Positions 7,502 through 16,498 of a stretch of 64,000 bases of DNA are shown piece after piece; position 1 is the first letter of the stretch, and the number at the start of each line of letters is the position of its first letter. The position numbers were made by a program, and so were the translations under genes. This DNA comes from Streptomyces sp. ISL-1. Lineage in GTDB: Bacteria; Actinomycetota; Actinomycetes; Streptomycetales; Streptomycetaceae. The notes under the pieces were generated by a model, which saw nothing but the letters and a program-made list of their open reading frames with translations, was not told where the DNA came from and did not search any database. The stretch lies in assembly GCF_018614585.1 (NCBI RefSeq), contig NZ_JAGGOI010000006.1:124001-188000 (forward strand), written 5' to 3'.

Positions 7502-8506
7502 TCAGCCTGCGGTCACTTCGACGGTCGGCGAGCAGTCGGCCAGGCGCACCGGGTCGCCCATCGCGACGAGCACTTCGCGCGGGCCCTCGAAGGGCTCCCT
7601 GCTGTGCGCGGTACGGACGTTGTCGACGAGCAGCAGGTCGCCGGCCTGCCAAGGCTCGCGTGCGGTGTGGTCCACGTAGAGCTTGTTGAGCAGTTGCACG
7701 ACGTCCTCGCCGATCGGGTCGCCTTCGCCGAAGCGGGTATTGAACGGCAGTCCGTCGGCGCCGTAGACGTCCACCAGGTACTCGCGCACCTCGGGGGCGA
7801 TCGTCCACTCGTTGAGGAACGCGATCTGGTTGAACCAGCAGCGCCGGCCGGTGACCGGGTGTCGCACCACGGCGCTGCGGCGCTGCCTGGTGCGCAGTCC
7901 GCCGTCGGGCTGCCACTCGAACTCGATCGCGTTGGCACGGCAGTAGCTCTCGACGGCGCCCCGGTCCTCGGTCCCGAACGCCTCGGCCAGGGACGCCCCG
8001 ATCTCGTCGTTGTAGCTACGGGTGAGCAGCCAGCCCTCCCGCTCGAACCGTTCGGCCAACTCGGTGGGCAGCGCGTCGAGCACGGTTGCCGAGTCGGCCA
8101 CCGCGGTGGCCCCGCCCTCGGCGGGCGCGGTCAGGCACGCGAACAGCATCAGACCGGGGAACTCGAGCCGGTAGCTCAGTTCATGGTGCATGCACATCGG
8201 CTGGTTCGGCGGCCACTGCGATGAGGAGTACACGCCTTCGGAGTAGGTCTCACGGGGAGCGAAGGCCTCCATCTCGGTCATCGGGGCGTTGGCAAGCCGC
8301 TGAAGGACGGCACCTGTCCCGGCCGCGTCGCGCAGCCCCAGGCCACGGACCAGGACCGAACCGTGCTCGGCGACGACGGCGCGCAGCACGTCCCGCTGCT
8401 CGGCCACCCAACTCGCCGCGTCGCCGGTGGCCTCTACCCGCAGCATCGGGGGTTTGCCGGGCCCGGTCTCCACGTCGAGCAGTGATGTCGGAGGGGAGGA
8501 CGACAT
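7502..8506 (-). CDS. SyrP/TauD-type Fe(II)/2-oxoglutarate dioxygenase
   Basis: 334 residues of the TauD/TfdA superfamily, closest by pattern to SyrP-like amino acid hydroxylases of NRPS clusters. Fe ligands are visible as MHHEL (H107-x-E109) and the distal His of NVRTAHSREP (H301), with an Arg nearby for 2-oxoglutarate (GPREVL). FPGLMLFACLTAPAEGGAT is a characteristic stretch of the SyrP type. SyrP hydroxylates an aminoacyl group while it is bound to a carrier protein, so this enzyme probably beta-hydroxylates an amino acid on the neighbouring NRPS; free Dap is the alternative substrate. It lies 23 nt after the NRPS stop, in the same operon. Confidence 0.85.
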   Translation of the reverse strand: MSSSPPTSLLDVETGPGKPPMLRVEATGDAASWVAEQRDVLRAVVAEHGSVLVRGLGLRDAAGTGAVLQRLANAPMTEMEAFAPRETYSEGVYSSSQWPPNQPMCMHHELSYRLEFPGLMLFACLTAPAEGGATAVADSATVLDALPTELAERFEREGWLLTRSYNDEIGASLAEAFGTEDRGAVESYCRANAIEFEWQPDGGLRTRQRRSAVVRHPVTGRRCWFNQIAFLNEWTIAPEVREYLVDVYGADGLPFNTRFGEGDPIGEDVVQLLNKLYVDHTAREPWQAGDLLLVDNVRTAHSREPFEGPREVLVAMGDPVRLADCSPTVEVTAG

Positions 8507-8529
8507 CTCGTTTTCCTTTCAGTCGCGGC

Positions 8530-11500
8530 TCAGGAAGAAGCGGGCCATTCGGCAGCGCGCAGCACTGCCTTGGCCGCTTCGGTCGGTCGGGTGCGGAGGA
8601 AGTAGTGGCCGCCGTCGGCGAGCTCGTGCAGGTCGACGTGCTCGGCCAGGAGTTGCCAGTCGCGGAAACGACGTGGGAAATCCGCCGTGTTCGGGTCGTC
8701 GGCGGCAACGACCACGGTGACCGGCGCCGTCAGCTTCGCTGTCGGCGGGGCGTCGAGGGCGTCGGCGAAATAGCGGTGTGCGGACACGCAGTCGTGCCGG
8801 TAGGCGGCACCGACCTGCTCGGCGTGATGCGCATCCAGCTCACCGAGCTCGGTGTAGCCGCTGTCCGCGCTCAGTCCGGCGGCAATCTCGGCGTTGCTCC
8901 GCCCGGTCAGCTCGGTGATGGCCGCGCGCCGGTCGGCGGAGTCGCCGAGCAACTGCGCGCCAAGGAACACCCGCTGGACGTCGACCCCGCGCTCCTGAAG
9001 CTGCCTGGCGGTCTCCACGGCCAGCGCGGTGCCCGAGGAGTGGCCCCACAGCAGGACCCTCGTCAGGCCACGCCGGGTGATCTCGGTGGTGATCCGCTCG
9101 GCCACCTGTGCCATCGGCGCGAATGGCTCGCTCTGCCCGGCCACGTCGTGACCGGGCAGCTCGACGGCGTAGACCGCCAGGCCGCCGGTCGGCAGCGCCC
9201 TGGCCATCGGCTGGAAGTTCACCGCGTTGCCGCCGGCGTAGGGGAAGCACACCAGGGCACCGGCCTGCGCACGGTCCGATTCCGACAGTGACTGCAGCAG
9301 ACCGGAGCACCGCTCGGACCTTCCGTCGACCAGCTCGGCCAGATCGGCGAGGACGGGGTGGCTGGTGACGTCCTTGAGGGTCACCGCACGGTCCATGGCG
9401 ATCGCCAGCTTCACCGCCGACAGTGACGTGCCGCCCCGGTCGAAGAAGTGGTCCTGCCGCCCGATCCGGTCCTGCGGAATGCCGAGTACGTGTCCCCATG
9501 CGGCCGCCAGCCGCTGTTCGGTGGGGGTACTCGGTGCGCTGTAGTCGTCCTCGACGGAGTCGAGTTCTCCGGCGAGCGCGCTCAGAGTCTTTCTGTCGAT
9601 CTTGCTATTGGGCGTCAGCGGCAGGCTTTCCCGCCAGTGGAAGGCTGACGGGACCATGTACTCGGGCAGTGACGCACCCAGCCGGTCCAGCAGTACGTCG
9701 GGGTCGAGTGGCCGCCGGGCGGAGTAGAAGGCCACAAGGTGCTTGCTCTGGTCGGCCCGCTCGGTGACCACCACGGCACCGTCGCGGACACCGTCCACCC
9801 GCAGCAGGGTGTTCTCGATCTCACCGATCTCTATTCGGAAACCACGGATCTTGACCTGGGTGTCCCGGCGGCCGAGGTACTCCAGCTTGCCGTCGGGCTG
9901 CCAGCGGCCGTAGTCGCCCCCTCGGTAGAGCCGTCGGCGCTTTCGGTGCGGATCGGCCATGAAGGCCAGCCGGGTGCGCTCGGGGTCGTTGACGTACCCG
10001 CGGCCGACACAGACTCCGGAGAAGACGATCGCACCGGGCGCGCCGAGCGGCACCGGTGACAGATGCTCGTCGACGACGTAGACATGCACGTTGTTGACGG
10101 GGCGACCGATCGGGACCCGTTCCCCGTCCGGCACCCGGTCCATGACCTCGTGGTTTGTGTCGTCGGAGGTCTCGGTCAGCCCGTAGGCATTGACCAGTTT
10201 GATCTTGGGCTCGGCCGCGAACCAGCGTTGCGTGAGCTCCTTCTTCACCGCCTCGCCGGTGACGGACACGTACCGCAGGTCCGGCAACGGGAGGGGGCGC
10301 TGTTCCAGAGCGGACAGTACGACTTCGAGGTACGACGGCACGAGTTGGAGCACCGTGACCCCGCGGTCGACGATTCTGTCGAGGAACCGCTGGACGTCCA
10401 GGATCACCTCCTGCTCGACCAGCAGGGTCCGCCCACCGACCAGAAGCGCGGAGACCAGTTGCCACAGCGAGATGTCGAAGCACTGAGGTGCGGTCTGGGC
10501 GACCACCTGCCCCTCGCCGATCTCCAGATCGTCGATCTTGGCGTAGAGGTGGTTGAGCATGCCCGCGTGCTCGCACATCGCGCCCTTGGGCTCACCTGTG
10601 GAGCCGGAGGTGAAGTAGATGTAGGCGAGTTGGTCCGGCGCGACGGCGACGCCGAGATCACCGTCGGCATGGTCCTCCTCGTAGGCCGCATCCACAAAGA
10701 GCGTCTGGATTCCGGACAGTGAGTCGAGGGCCTGGCCGAGGGTGGCGGTGCTGCCGGTTTCGGTCAGCACGAGCTCGCACTCGGCGCGGGAGAGCGTGGC
10801 TCTGATGCGCTCGGCCGGGAAATGCGGCTCGATGGGCAGGTACACGCCACCGGCCTTGAAGACCGCGAGGACGGCGGCCATCCAGTCCAGGTTGCGCTCG
10901 GTCACCACCGCGACGACGCCTTCGCGGCGCAGTCCCCGCGCCAACAGGGCTCGTCCCAGCCGGTTGGCGCGGGCGTTGAGCTCCCGGTAGGTCCACTGCC
11001 GCTCCCCGTGCACGGCTGCGACGGCGTCCGGGTGTGCCCTCACCCGCTGCTCGAACAGCTCGTGGAACCCGCTGTCCGGCAGGTCCCGGAGCGGTCCGGC
11101 GAGCCCTTCGAGCTGGAATTGGAGCTCCTCGGCGGAGAGCAGGGTCTGCCGCCCGTGCTCGGCATCCGGATCGGCGGCGATCAGTGCGAGTGCGGTGAGG
11201 TGATAGCCGGCGATCCTGGCGGCACAGTCCGCGTCGAGTACGTCGGTCCGGTACCGCAGCCGCAGCAGGAATTGGCCGTCGTGGCGGGAGAATCCCACCC
11301 ACAGCGCTATGCCTTCGCCGAGATCGCCACCGACGCCGGTCGGATCGAACGCGGTCTCGAGCAGCGGTTCCGTGAGGCCCAGCTCTGCCTCGAGGTCACC
11401 GACCGGAAAGTCCTTGTGCGACAGCAGTTCCGACTCGACTTGATGGGTGTTCAGCAACAGCGCCCGCCACGAGTCGGGCTCGGTCGTCAGCCGGCAGGGC

Positions 11501-11784
11501 AACGGCCTGCCACCCGCCGCGGCGACGTAGCCGGTCGCGACCTCGTGCTCGCCGGACAGCGTGGCGAGCACCTTGGCGTGCGCTGCCAGCAGCACCGAGT
11601 CGAGCGGCACGGCCATGTCCTGCCCCAGCCGGCACAACGCTTCCACGACGTCGTCCGGAATCGTCGCCTCGTACTCGTCGACGCCCGCGACCGGATTTTG
11701 CGTCCACCGCGGGATCGCGGTGGAACCACCGGCGACGAGAACACTGCGCCAGAACTCCTGGTCGGCCTGCACCCGCACTCCCAT
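8530..11784 (-). CDS. Single-module NRPS: partial C, A, T, TE
   Basis: 1084 residues from the ATG at 11784, which has GAAGGGGAAAGCG upstream; an upstream start at 11799 overlaps the previous stop. The first 230 residues look like the second half of a condensation domain and lack the HHxxxDG motif. The adenylation domain follows (A3 YFTSGSTGEPKG, A4 QCFDISLWQ, A5 NAYGLTETSDD, A7 GGDYGRWQPDG, A10 NSKIDRKTL). The carrier serine is in DRGGTSLSAVKL (about S787). A thioesterase ends the chain (FPYAGG, GHSSG at about S916, a DD pair, GGHYF). My hand-read pocket code is D-I-W-Q-S-T-A-D-D-K. The two acidic residues would suit a cationic substrate such as Dap (inference). No MbtH gene is nearby. Confidence 0.9.
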   Translation of the reverse strand: MGVRVQADQEFWRSVLVAGGSTAIPRWTQNPVAGVDEYEATIPDDVVEALCRLGQDMAVPLDSVLLAAHAKVLATLSGEHEVATGYVAAAGGRPLPCRLTTEPDSWRALLLNTHQVESELLSHKDFPVGDLEAELGLTEPLLETAFDPTGVGGDLGEGIALWVGFSRHDGQFLLRLRYRTDVLDADCAARIAGYHLTALALIAADPDAEHGRQTLLSAEELQFQLEGLAGPLRDLPDSGFHELFEQRVRAHPDAVAAVHGERQWTYRELNARANRLGRALLARGLRREGVVAVVTERNLDWMAAVLAVFKAGGVYLPIEPHFPAERIRATLSRAECELVLTETGSTATLGQALDSLSGIQTLFVDAAYEEDHADGDLGVAVAPDQLAYIYFTSGSTGEPKGAMCEHAGMLNHLYAKIDDLEIGEGQVVAQTAPQCFDISLWQLVSALLVGGRTLLVEQEVILDVQRFLDRIVDRGVTVLQLVPSYLEVVLSALEQRPLPLPDLRYVSVTGEAVKKELTQRWFAAEPKIKLVNAYGLTETSDDTNHEVMDRVPDGERVPIGRPVNNVHVYVVDEHLSPVPLGAPGAIVFSGVCVGRGYVNDPERTRLAFMADPHRKRRRLYRGGDYGRWQPDGKLEYLGRRDTQVKIRGFRIEIGEIENTLLRVDGVRDGAVVVTERADQSKHLVAFYSARRPLDPDVLLDRLGASLPEYMVPSAFHWRESLPLTPNSKIDRKTLSALAGELDSVEDDYSAPSTPTEQRLAAAWGHVLGIPQDRIGRQDHFFDRGGTSLSAVKLAIAMDRAVTLKDVTSHPVLADLAELVDGRSERCSGLLQSLSESDRAQAGALVCFPYAGGNAVNFQPMARALPTGGLAVYAVELPGHDVAGQSEPFAPMAQVAERITTEITRRGLTRVLLWGHSSGTALAVETARQLQERGVDVQRVFLGAQLLGDSADRRAAITELTGRSNAEIAAGLSADSGYTELGELDAHHAEQVGAAYRHDCVSAHRYFADALDAPPTAKLTAPVTVVVAADDPNTADFPRRFRDWQLLAEHVDLHELADGGHYFLRTRPTEAAKAVLRAAEWPASS

Positions 11785-11795
11785 CGCTTTCCCCT

Positions 11796-14447
11796 TCACT
11801 TACCGTCGCCACGGTGCTGCTCGCCGCCGACCAGGGCGGCGCCGCAGGCGTCGTTGCTATCGCGCAGACCGGCGGGTCCAGCGGTTTGAGCGCGCTGACC
11901 GAGATGGTCCCGCTGCCCCTTCCGCATGAGCGCCGCAGGCTGATAGGGGGCATCTCGCTCCTCCGCGGCCGGGTTTCCGCCCCACCGGGCGTGCTCGGGC
12001 ATTTCCTCGCCTTTCATGAGGAAGGAGTCGGGGGCGAGCACTGCGCCGTCGCCCATCGTCACGCCGTAGTGGACGTGGGCGCCGACACCGATCGTGCAGC
12101 CGACACCGATCGTGCTGCCGTCGGACTTGAAGGTTCCGTCCTCCTGCGAGTGGCACTGGATTTTGCTTCCTGCGTTGAGCGTGCAGTCGTTCCCGATGGT
12201 GGTGAGCGTCCGCTCCGTCAGATAGCAGCCGTCGTCGAAGACCCTGCTGCCGAGGCGAACCCCCAGAAGTCGCCAGATCACGTTCTTGAAAGGGGTGCCG
12301 TTGAATATGTTGAGATACTCGTCAGGCACCTTCCAGAGGCGCTCGTGCCACCAGAAGTACGGGTCGTAGATGGAGCACAACTGCGGCTTCAGCGCGCGGA
12401 ATGCCGCGATGCCACGCTCCACCAGTACGAAGTAGACAGCTGTGAACCCAAGGGTAAGTGCCAGGGTTGCAGCGATAATCACCTGCCCGAAAACACCGTA
12501 CAGATCAACGGCAGCGAGACCGAACACGGTGAGCACGAAGAAGTGCAGCCACCGCACCAACAGGAAGAAGCCCATGGTGCGAATGTTGTAGCGGTTCTTC
12601 GCGGCGAGGCTGCGGCGTTTCTCGTCCCCGGTCCGCAAATGGTCGAATCGGCTGTCGCGCTCCACCGACCGGGGAATCTCGAAGCACGGCGAGCCGAGCA
12701 GACCCACTCCCTCGCGGATCTCGCCGTCCAGCGGGATCATCACCTTTGTCGCGAGGAGACAATTGTCGCCCGTCCTGGCGCCTGAGGGATAGGCGATATT
12801 GTTCCCGAGGAAATTGTGCGGTCCGATCGACGCCCGGGAAACGACGAAGGAGGTGCTCGAGAAATCGGCATTGACGATGGAGAGCCCGTCCGCGACCATC
12901 GTTCCGCTGCCGACGGAGCTCAAGTACGGCGTCTCGTGCTGCACTTCCGTGCCGAAGTTCGATCCGGTCTGCTCGACATGGGACAAGTCGTATCCGAGGC
13001 CGCGCAAATAGTGGACGATGTAGGAGCTGTCGCCGAAGAGCCATGCGAAGAACTTTATGTTGGTCATGCGCGCGATCGCCCGGTGCGTCGAGTAATGGAA
13101 GCCGTACAGCGGATAGACCTTGTCCGGCTCGACCATTGCACTCAACAGGCGCGGAACGGTGAACAATACGGCGAGGCCCACGATGGCGAGGCCGAAGAAC
13201 AGCACGAAGGAAAGGACCAGCGCGCCGATGTAGAGCCTGGGCGACGTGAATCCGACCGTGTCGATGCCGAGCAGGGTGCCGAGCGCCGGAACGATGCTCA
13301 CCAGCATGTACGTGCCCCCGACGGTCAGCGGCACGTACAGCAGGAACACTTGGAGCAAGGTGACGAGGCCGTAGCCGGCCCGGCGCAGCGTGCCGCAATC
13401 CGCGGACGTGATTCTCAGGTAGTCGAGCTCCGTGCGCTGTGCCGGGGAGCCGTGCCAGCGCTGGCCGTCCGGGACCACCTGACCGCTGTGCAGCGCGGAC
13501 GAGTGGCCGAGCTGCGCACCGTCGCCCATCGACGTGTCGATGTCGAGCACGGTCTTCTCGCCGATGAACACGTCCCTGCCGAGGGTGACCGGGCCGGTCT
13601 GGATACGCCCGGCGTGCGCCCGGTAGCAGAGGATGAACGCTTCCTTGCGGATCACCGTACCGGCGCCGATCGTGAGCAGGTCGGTGCAGACCGGAACGGT
13701 GCGGGAGAGGATCGTGACGCCCTTGCCGACCCGCGCGCCGAGGGCCCGCAGGTAGAGCACGTACAGCGGATTGCCGACGAAGAAGATCATCGGGTTGGCG
13801 TGGATCAGCACCTTGATGGTCCAGAAGCGCAGATAGGTCAGACCCCAGACGGGGAACTCGCGCGGTTTCCAGCGGCCGATGAGAATCCATTTGGCCACGA
13901 TGGGGAATGTGCAGAGGCCGACAAAGCCGGCGCCGCCGAATACGGCCGACCGCAGATAGATGTCGACCAAATCCGAGTCGGCGGAGACCCACCCGTAGCC
14001 TTGGGAAGCGACGACTCCGAAGACGAAGCAATAGACGAGGAAAATCAGGAACTGCAGTGTTCCGCAGAGGACGTACCTCAGCGTGCTGCCCGGGGCTACC
14101 ACCTCGCTCGGCGCCGGGACCGGCGAATCGGCAGGAGTGGGCGCGGCGTCCGCCAGCGCCGCCGCCAGGCTTCGGATCGTTGGGTACTGGTAGATGTCCT
14201 TCATCGACACTGATGGCAGGTCCGCCCGCTTCCTGACTTGCGCGCAGAAATGGGCCATCACCAACGAATTGGCGCCGAGGTCGTCGAAGTAGTGGCTGTC
14301 GACCGAAACCCGCTCGACGCGCACGACGTCAGCCAGCACCTCGGCGAGAATAGTCTCGATGCCACTCTTCGGGCCGGTGTACCTGCGCTTGGCGATTGCA
14401 GATCCATCCGGCCCGGGCGTCAAGACTTCGACGGATTTCTCCTCCAT
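11796..14447 (-). CDS. Carrier protein fused to Pls-type membrane polymerising domain
   Basis: 883 residues, start ATG with AAGGAGCTCG upstream. An N-terminal carrier domain (about 30-100) has the phosphopantetheine site DDLGANSLVMAHF (S61). A Pro-rich linker leads to several hydrophobic spans (about 122-160, 165-190, 345-380, 390-425, 610-665). These enclose three hexapeptide-repeat, acyltransferase-like soluble segments at about 235-330, 495-590 and 735-830. This is the layout of the C-terminal half of poly-epsilon-L-lysine synthetase and of the published poly-Dap synthetase, where it does iterative peptide bond formation at the membrane. Here the A domain is missing from the chain and is supplied, presumably, by the next gene. 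It heads the operon. A charged tail follows the last repeat. Confidence 0.88.
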   Translation of the reverse strand: MEEKSVEVLTPGPDGSAIAKRRYTGPKSGIETILAEVLADVVRVERVSVDSHYFDDLGANSLVMAHFCAQVRKRADLPSVSMKDIYQYPTIRSLAAALADAAPTPADSPVPAPSEVVAPGSTLRYVLCGTLQFLIFLVYCFVFGVVASQGYGWVSADSDLVDIYLRSAVFGGAGFVGLCTFPIVAKWILIGRWKPREFPVWGLTYLRFWTIKVLIHANPMIFFVGNPLYVLYLRALGARVGKGVTILSRTVPVCTDLLTIGAGTVIRKEAFILCYRAHAGRIQTGPVTLGRDVFIGEKTVLDIDTSMGDGAQLGHSSALHSGQVVPDGQRWHGSPAQRTELDYLRITSADCGTLRRAGYGLVTLLQVFLLYVPLTVGGTYMLVSIVPALGTLLGIDTVGFTSPRLYIGALVLSFVLFFGLAIVGLAVLFTVPRLLSAMVEPDKVYPLYGFHYSTHRAIARMTNIKFFAWLFGDSSYIVHYLRGLGYDLSHVEQTGSNFGTEVQHETPYLSSVGSGTMVADGLSIVNADFSSTSFVVSRASIGPHNFLGNNIAYPSGARTGDNCLLATKVMIPLDGEIREGVGLLGSPCFEIPRSVERDSRFDHLRTGDEKRRSLAAKNRYNIRTMGFFLLVRWLHFFVLTVFGLAAVDLYGVFGQVIIAATLALTLGFTAVYFVLVERGIAAFRALKPQLCSIYDPYFWWHERLWKVPDEYLNIFNGTPFKNVIWRLLGVRLGSRVFDDGCYLTERTLTTIGNDCTLNAGSKIQCHSQEDGTFKSDGSTIGVGCTIGVGAHVHYGVTMGDGAVLAPDSFLMKGEEMPEHARWGGNPAAEERDAPYQPAALMRKGQRDHLGQRAQTAGPAGLRDSNDACGAALVGGEQHRGDGK

Positions 14448-14559
14448 GCGAGCTCCTTGAGGAAATTTCGATCACCATCGGCAATTGCGGCCGACTCGGT
14501 CCTCACGCTCGTCGCCGGCCGGAGCAAGTAAAGAAGTCACAAAGTCGTAGCTCTTGTCC

Positions 14560-14708
14560 GGCCACAAAACCGCGCCTCTAGTCTCCGCCGTCCACCGTCA
14601 GGTTGCCACTCGAACTCGATCGCCTCTTCGCCTGCAGTACCTCCCGACGGTGCCGGGGTCACCGGTGCCGGACGCAGGGAAGACGACCCCGATCTCGTCG
14701 GTGTGATG
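14560..14708 (-). pseudogene. Relic of a second SyrP-like dioxygenase gene
   Basis: About 150 bp match the intact dioxygenase gene. TGCCACTCGAACTCGATCGC at 14604-14623 is identical to 7912-7931, and CCCCGATCTCGTCG at 14687-14700 to 7997-8010. The two anchors are 83 and 85 nt apart, so the segments are collinear with small indels. The translated trace shows IEFEWQPDGG in both. The frame is broken and both ends of the gene are missing. It lies upstream of the operon head on the same strand as the intact copy. Confidence 0.8.
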
Positions 14709-14713
14709 GGCCG

Positions 14714-14752
14714 TGGTTGCCCGCCGCCGGTGGGCCCGTCGGCGGGCAACCA
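14714..14752. terminator. 13-bp perfect stem-loop
   Basis: TGGTTGCCCGCCG (14714-14726) pairs perfectly with CGGCGGGCAACCA (14740-14752) around a 13-nt loop. It lies between the dioxygenase relic and the plus-strand hydrolase gene, where no intact gene ends. It may be an orphan terminator left by a lost gene, or an insulator between divergent units. Confidence 0.5.
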
Positions 14753-15044
14753 TGGGCAAGAAATTGCCTATCAAGACGGCATGAGAAGCGGCGGTTCTGT
14801 ATGCCAGGGGAGAAGTGCTTTCTCCAAGTGGCGTCCCGTCACAGCACGCATCCAGAGAAAATGTCACGTGGACACGCGTGTTCCGCCGAACGAGAACCGA
14901 GCCGCCTCCCAATTGCTCGCCGGGGTCTCGTACTTCAGGACATGGCACCGAAGCAAGGGGCGATTCGACGGCGCCGGCCCGGTGATTCCGGGCCGCGGTG
15001 GGAGTCTCCCCTTCCGACAGCAGCCTTGAGAGGGTGGAGGACCC

Positions 15045-16193
15045 ATGGCCGATCTGCGCGACACTCTGGAGACGCACGTCAGCAAGGGCTCGGTGCCGGG
15101 AGCGGTGGGCCTGGTGGCCCGCGGTGACCGGGTCGAAGTGGCGGCCGTGGGATCTGTCGACATCGAGGGCACCGCCCCGATGGCCAGAAATTCGATCTTC
15201 CGCATCGCGTCGATCACCAAACCCGTCGTCGCCGCGGCCGTCATGATGCTGGTCGAGGACGGCCGGATCGCGCTGGACGAGCCGGTCGGGCAGTGGCTGC
15301 CGGAGCTGGCGTCACCGAGCGTCGTGCGGACGCCGGCGTCGCCCGTGGACGACGTGGTCCCCGCGGTCCGGCCGATCACCGTGTTCCATCTGCTCAGCTC
15401 CCGTGCCGGGTACGGTTTCCCGTCCGACTTTTCGCTGCCCGCGCTCGCGCCGCTTTTCAGTGAGCTGAAGCAGGGACCTCCGCAGCCGCAGACCGTCCCG
15501 GCCCCGGACGAGTGGATGGCCCTGCTGTCCCGCATTCCGCTGTTGCACCAGCCGGGTGACGGCTGGCTGTACAACATCAGCTCCGACCTCCAGGGGGTGC
15601 TGATCGCCAGGGTCACGGGCCGGCCGCTGCCCGAGTTTCTGGCCGAGCGGTTGTTCGAGCCGCTGGGGATGGCCGACACCGCGTTCGCGGTACCGGCCGA
15701 CAAACTCGACCGGTTCACCGGCTACTACCGGAGCGACCCCGAGGGCGGTCTCGAGCTGGTCGACGCCGCCGACGGGCAGTGGAGCAGCCCGCCGGCGTTC
15801 CCGTCCGGCGCCGGCGGGCTGGTCTCGACCGTCGACGACTGGCTCGCCTTCGGGCGGATGATGCTCGCCGAAGGGACGGCCGGCGACAGTCGGCTGCTCA
15901 CGCCCGAGTCGGTGCGGCAGATGACCGCCAACCACCTGAGCAAGTCCGAGCGTGAGTCCGCCGGGTTGTTCCTGGAGGGGATGGGCTGGGGCTTCGGCGG
16001 TGCGGTCGATATCGAGGCCGTCGAACCGTGGAGCGTGCCGGGACGCTACGGCTGGGTCGGTGGCACCGGGACGACAGCGCACATCACACCGTCCACCGGC
16101 GCCGTCAGCATCATGCTCAGCCAGCTGCAGATGGGCGGGCCCAGCTCCCCTGAGCTGATGCGGGACTTCTGGCGGTACGCGGCCGGCGTCTGA
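15045..16193 (+). CDS. Beta-lactamase/PBP-fold serine hydrolase
   Basis: 382 residues with GGTGGAGGACCC upstream of the ATG. Class C beta-lactamase/DD-peptidase fold: SITK is the nucleophile SxxK motif, YNISS the YxN motif, and GWVGGTGTTAHI the third KTG-like box. No signal peptide is evident, so it probably acts in the cytoplasm or leaves by another route. Relatives include esterases, D-aminopeptidases and amide hydrolases. It reads away from the Dap cluster, 600 bp from the operon head. By analogy with polymer-degrading enzymes beside poly-lysine genes it could trim or detoxify the product (inference only). An unrelated esterase is the alternative. Confidence 0.85.
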   Translation: MADLRDTLETHVSKGSVPGAVGLVARGDRVEVAAVGSVDIEGTAPMARNSIFRIASITKPVVAAAVMMLVEDGRIALDEPVGQWLPELASPSVVRTPASPVDDVVPAVRPITVFHLLSSRAGYGFPSDFSLPALAPLFSELKQGPPQPQTVPAPDEWMALLSRIPLLHQPGDGWLYNISSDLQGVLIARVTGRPLPEFLAERLFEPLGMADTAFAVPADKLDRFTGYYRSDPEGGLELVDAADGQWSSPPAFPSGAGGLVSTVDDWLAFGRMMLAEGTAGDSRLLTPESVRQMTANHLSKSERESAGLFLEGMGWGFGGAVDIEAVEPWSVPGRYGWVGGTGTTAHITPSTGAVSIMLSQLQMGGPSSPELMRDFWRYAAGV

Positions 16194-16498
16194 GGCAGGG
16201 CGCGGCGGCCGGCGGGACGCGATGTCGGATCGAAGGGCGACGGGCCGAAGCCGCGGCTGAGGGCCTCGTAACGATCGGCGTCGGAACGCGCGGCGCGTCA
16301 GTGCCGACCAGGAGTTCTTCGGCGGGCTCGGCATGCTGCTGCGCGGCCTGGGGGAGTGATACAGGGCGGCCGGCCGCTCTCGACGGTCCATTTCGGACAG
16401 TAGCTCCGAGCGCTCCGGCAGCTCCTCGAAACGCACTCGCCGAGTGCCGAAGGGAGGTCCGGGCGTCTGCGGCCCGGATCACCGTTCGCGCGCCGGGG
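16194..16498. other. Intergenic stretch, possible gene tail
   Basis: No supported gene. One plus-strand frame near 16290-16360 ends with SADQEFFGGLGMLLRGLGE, which is reminiscent of the C-terminal tail of a TetR-type regulator, but nothing upstream supports it. I treat it as unexplained sequence. Confidence 0.3.
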
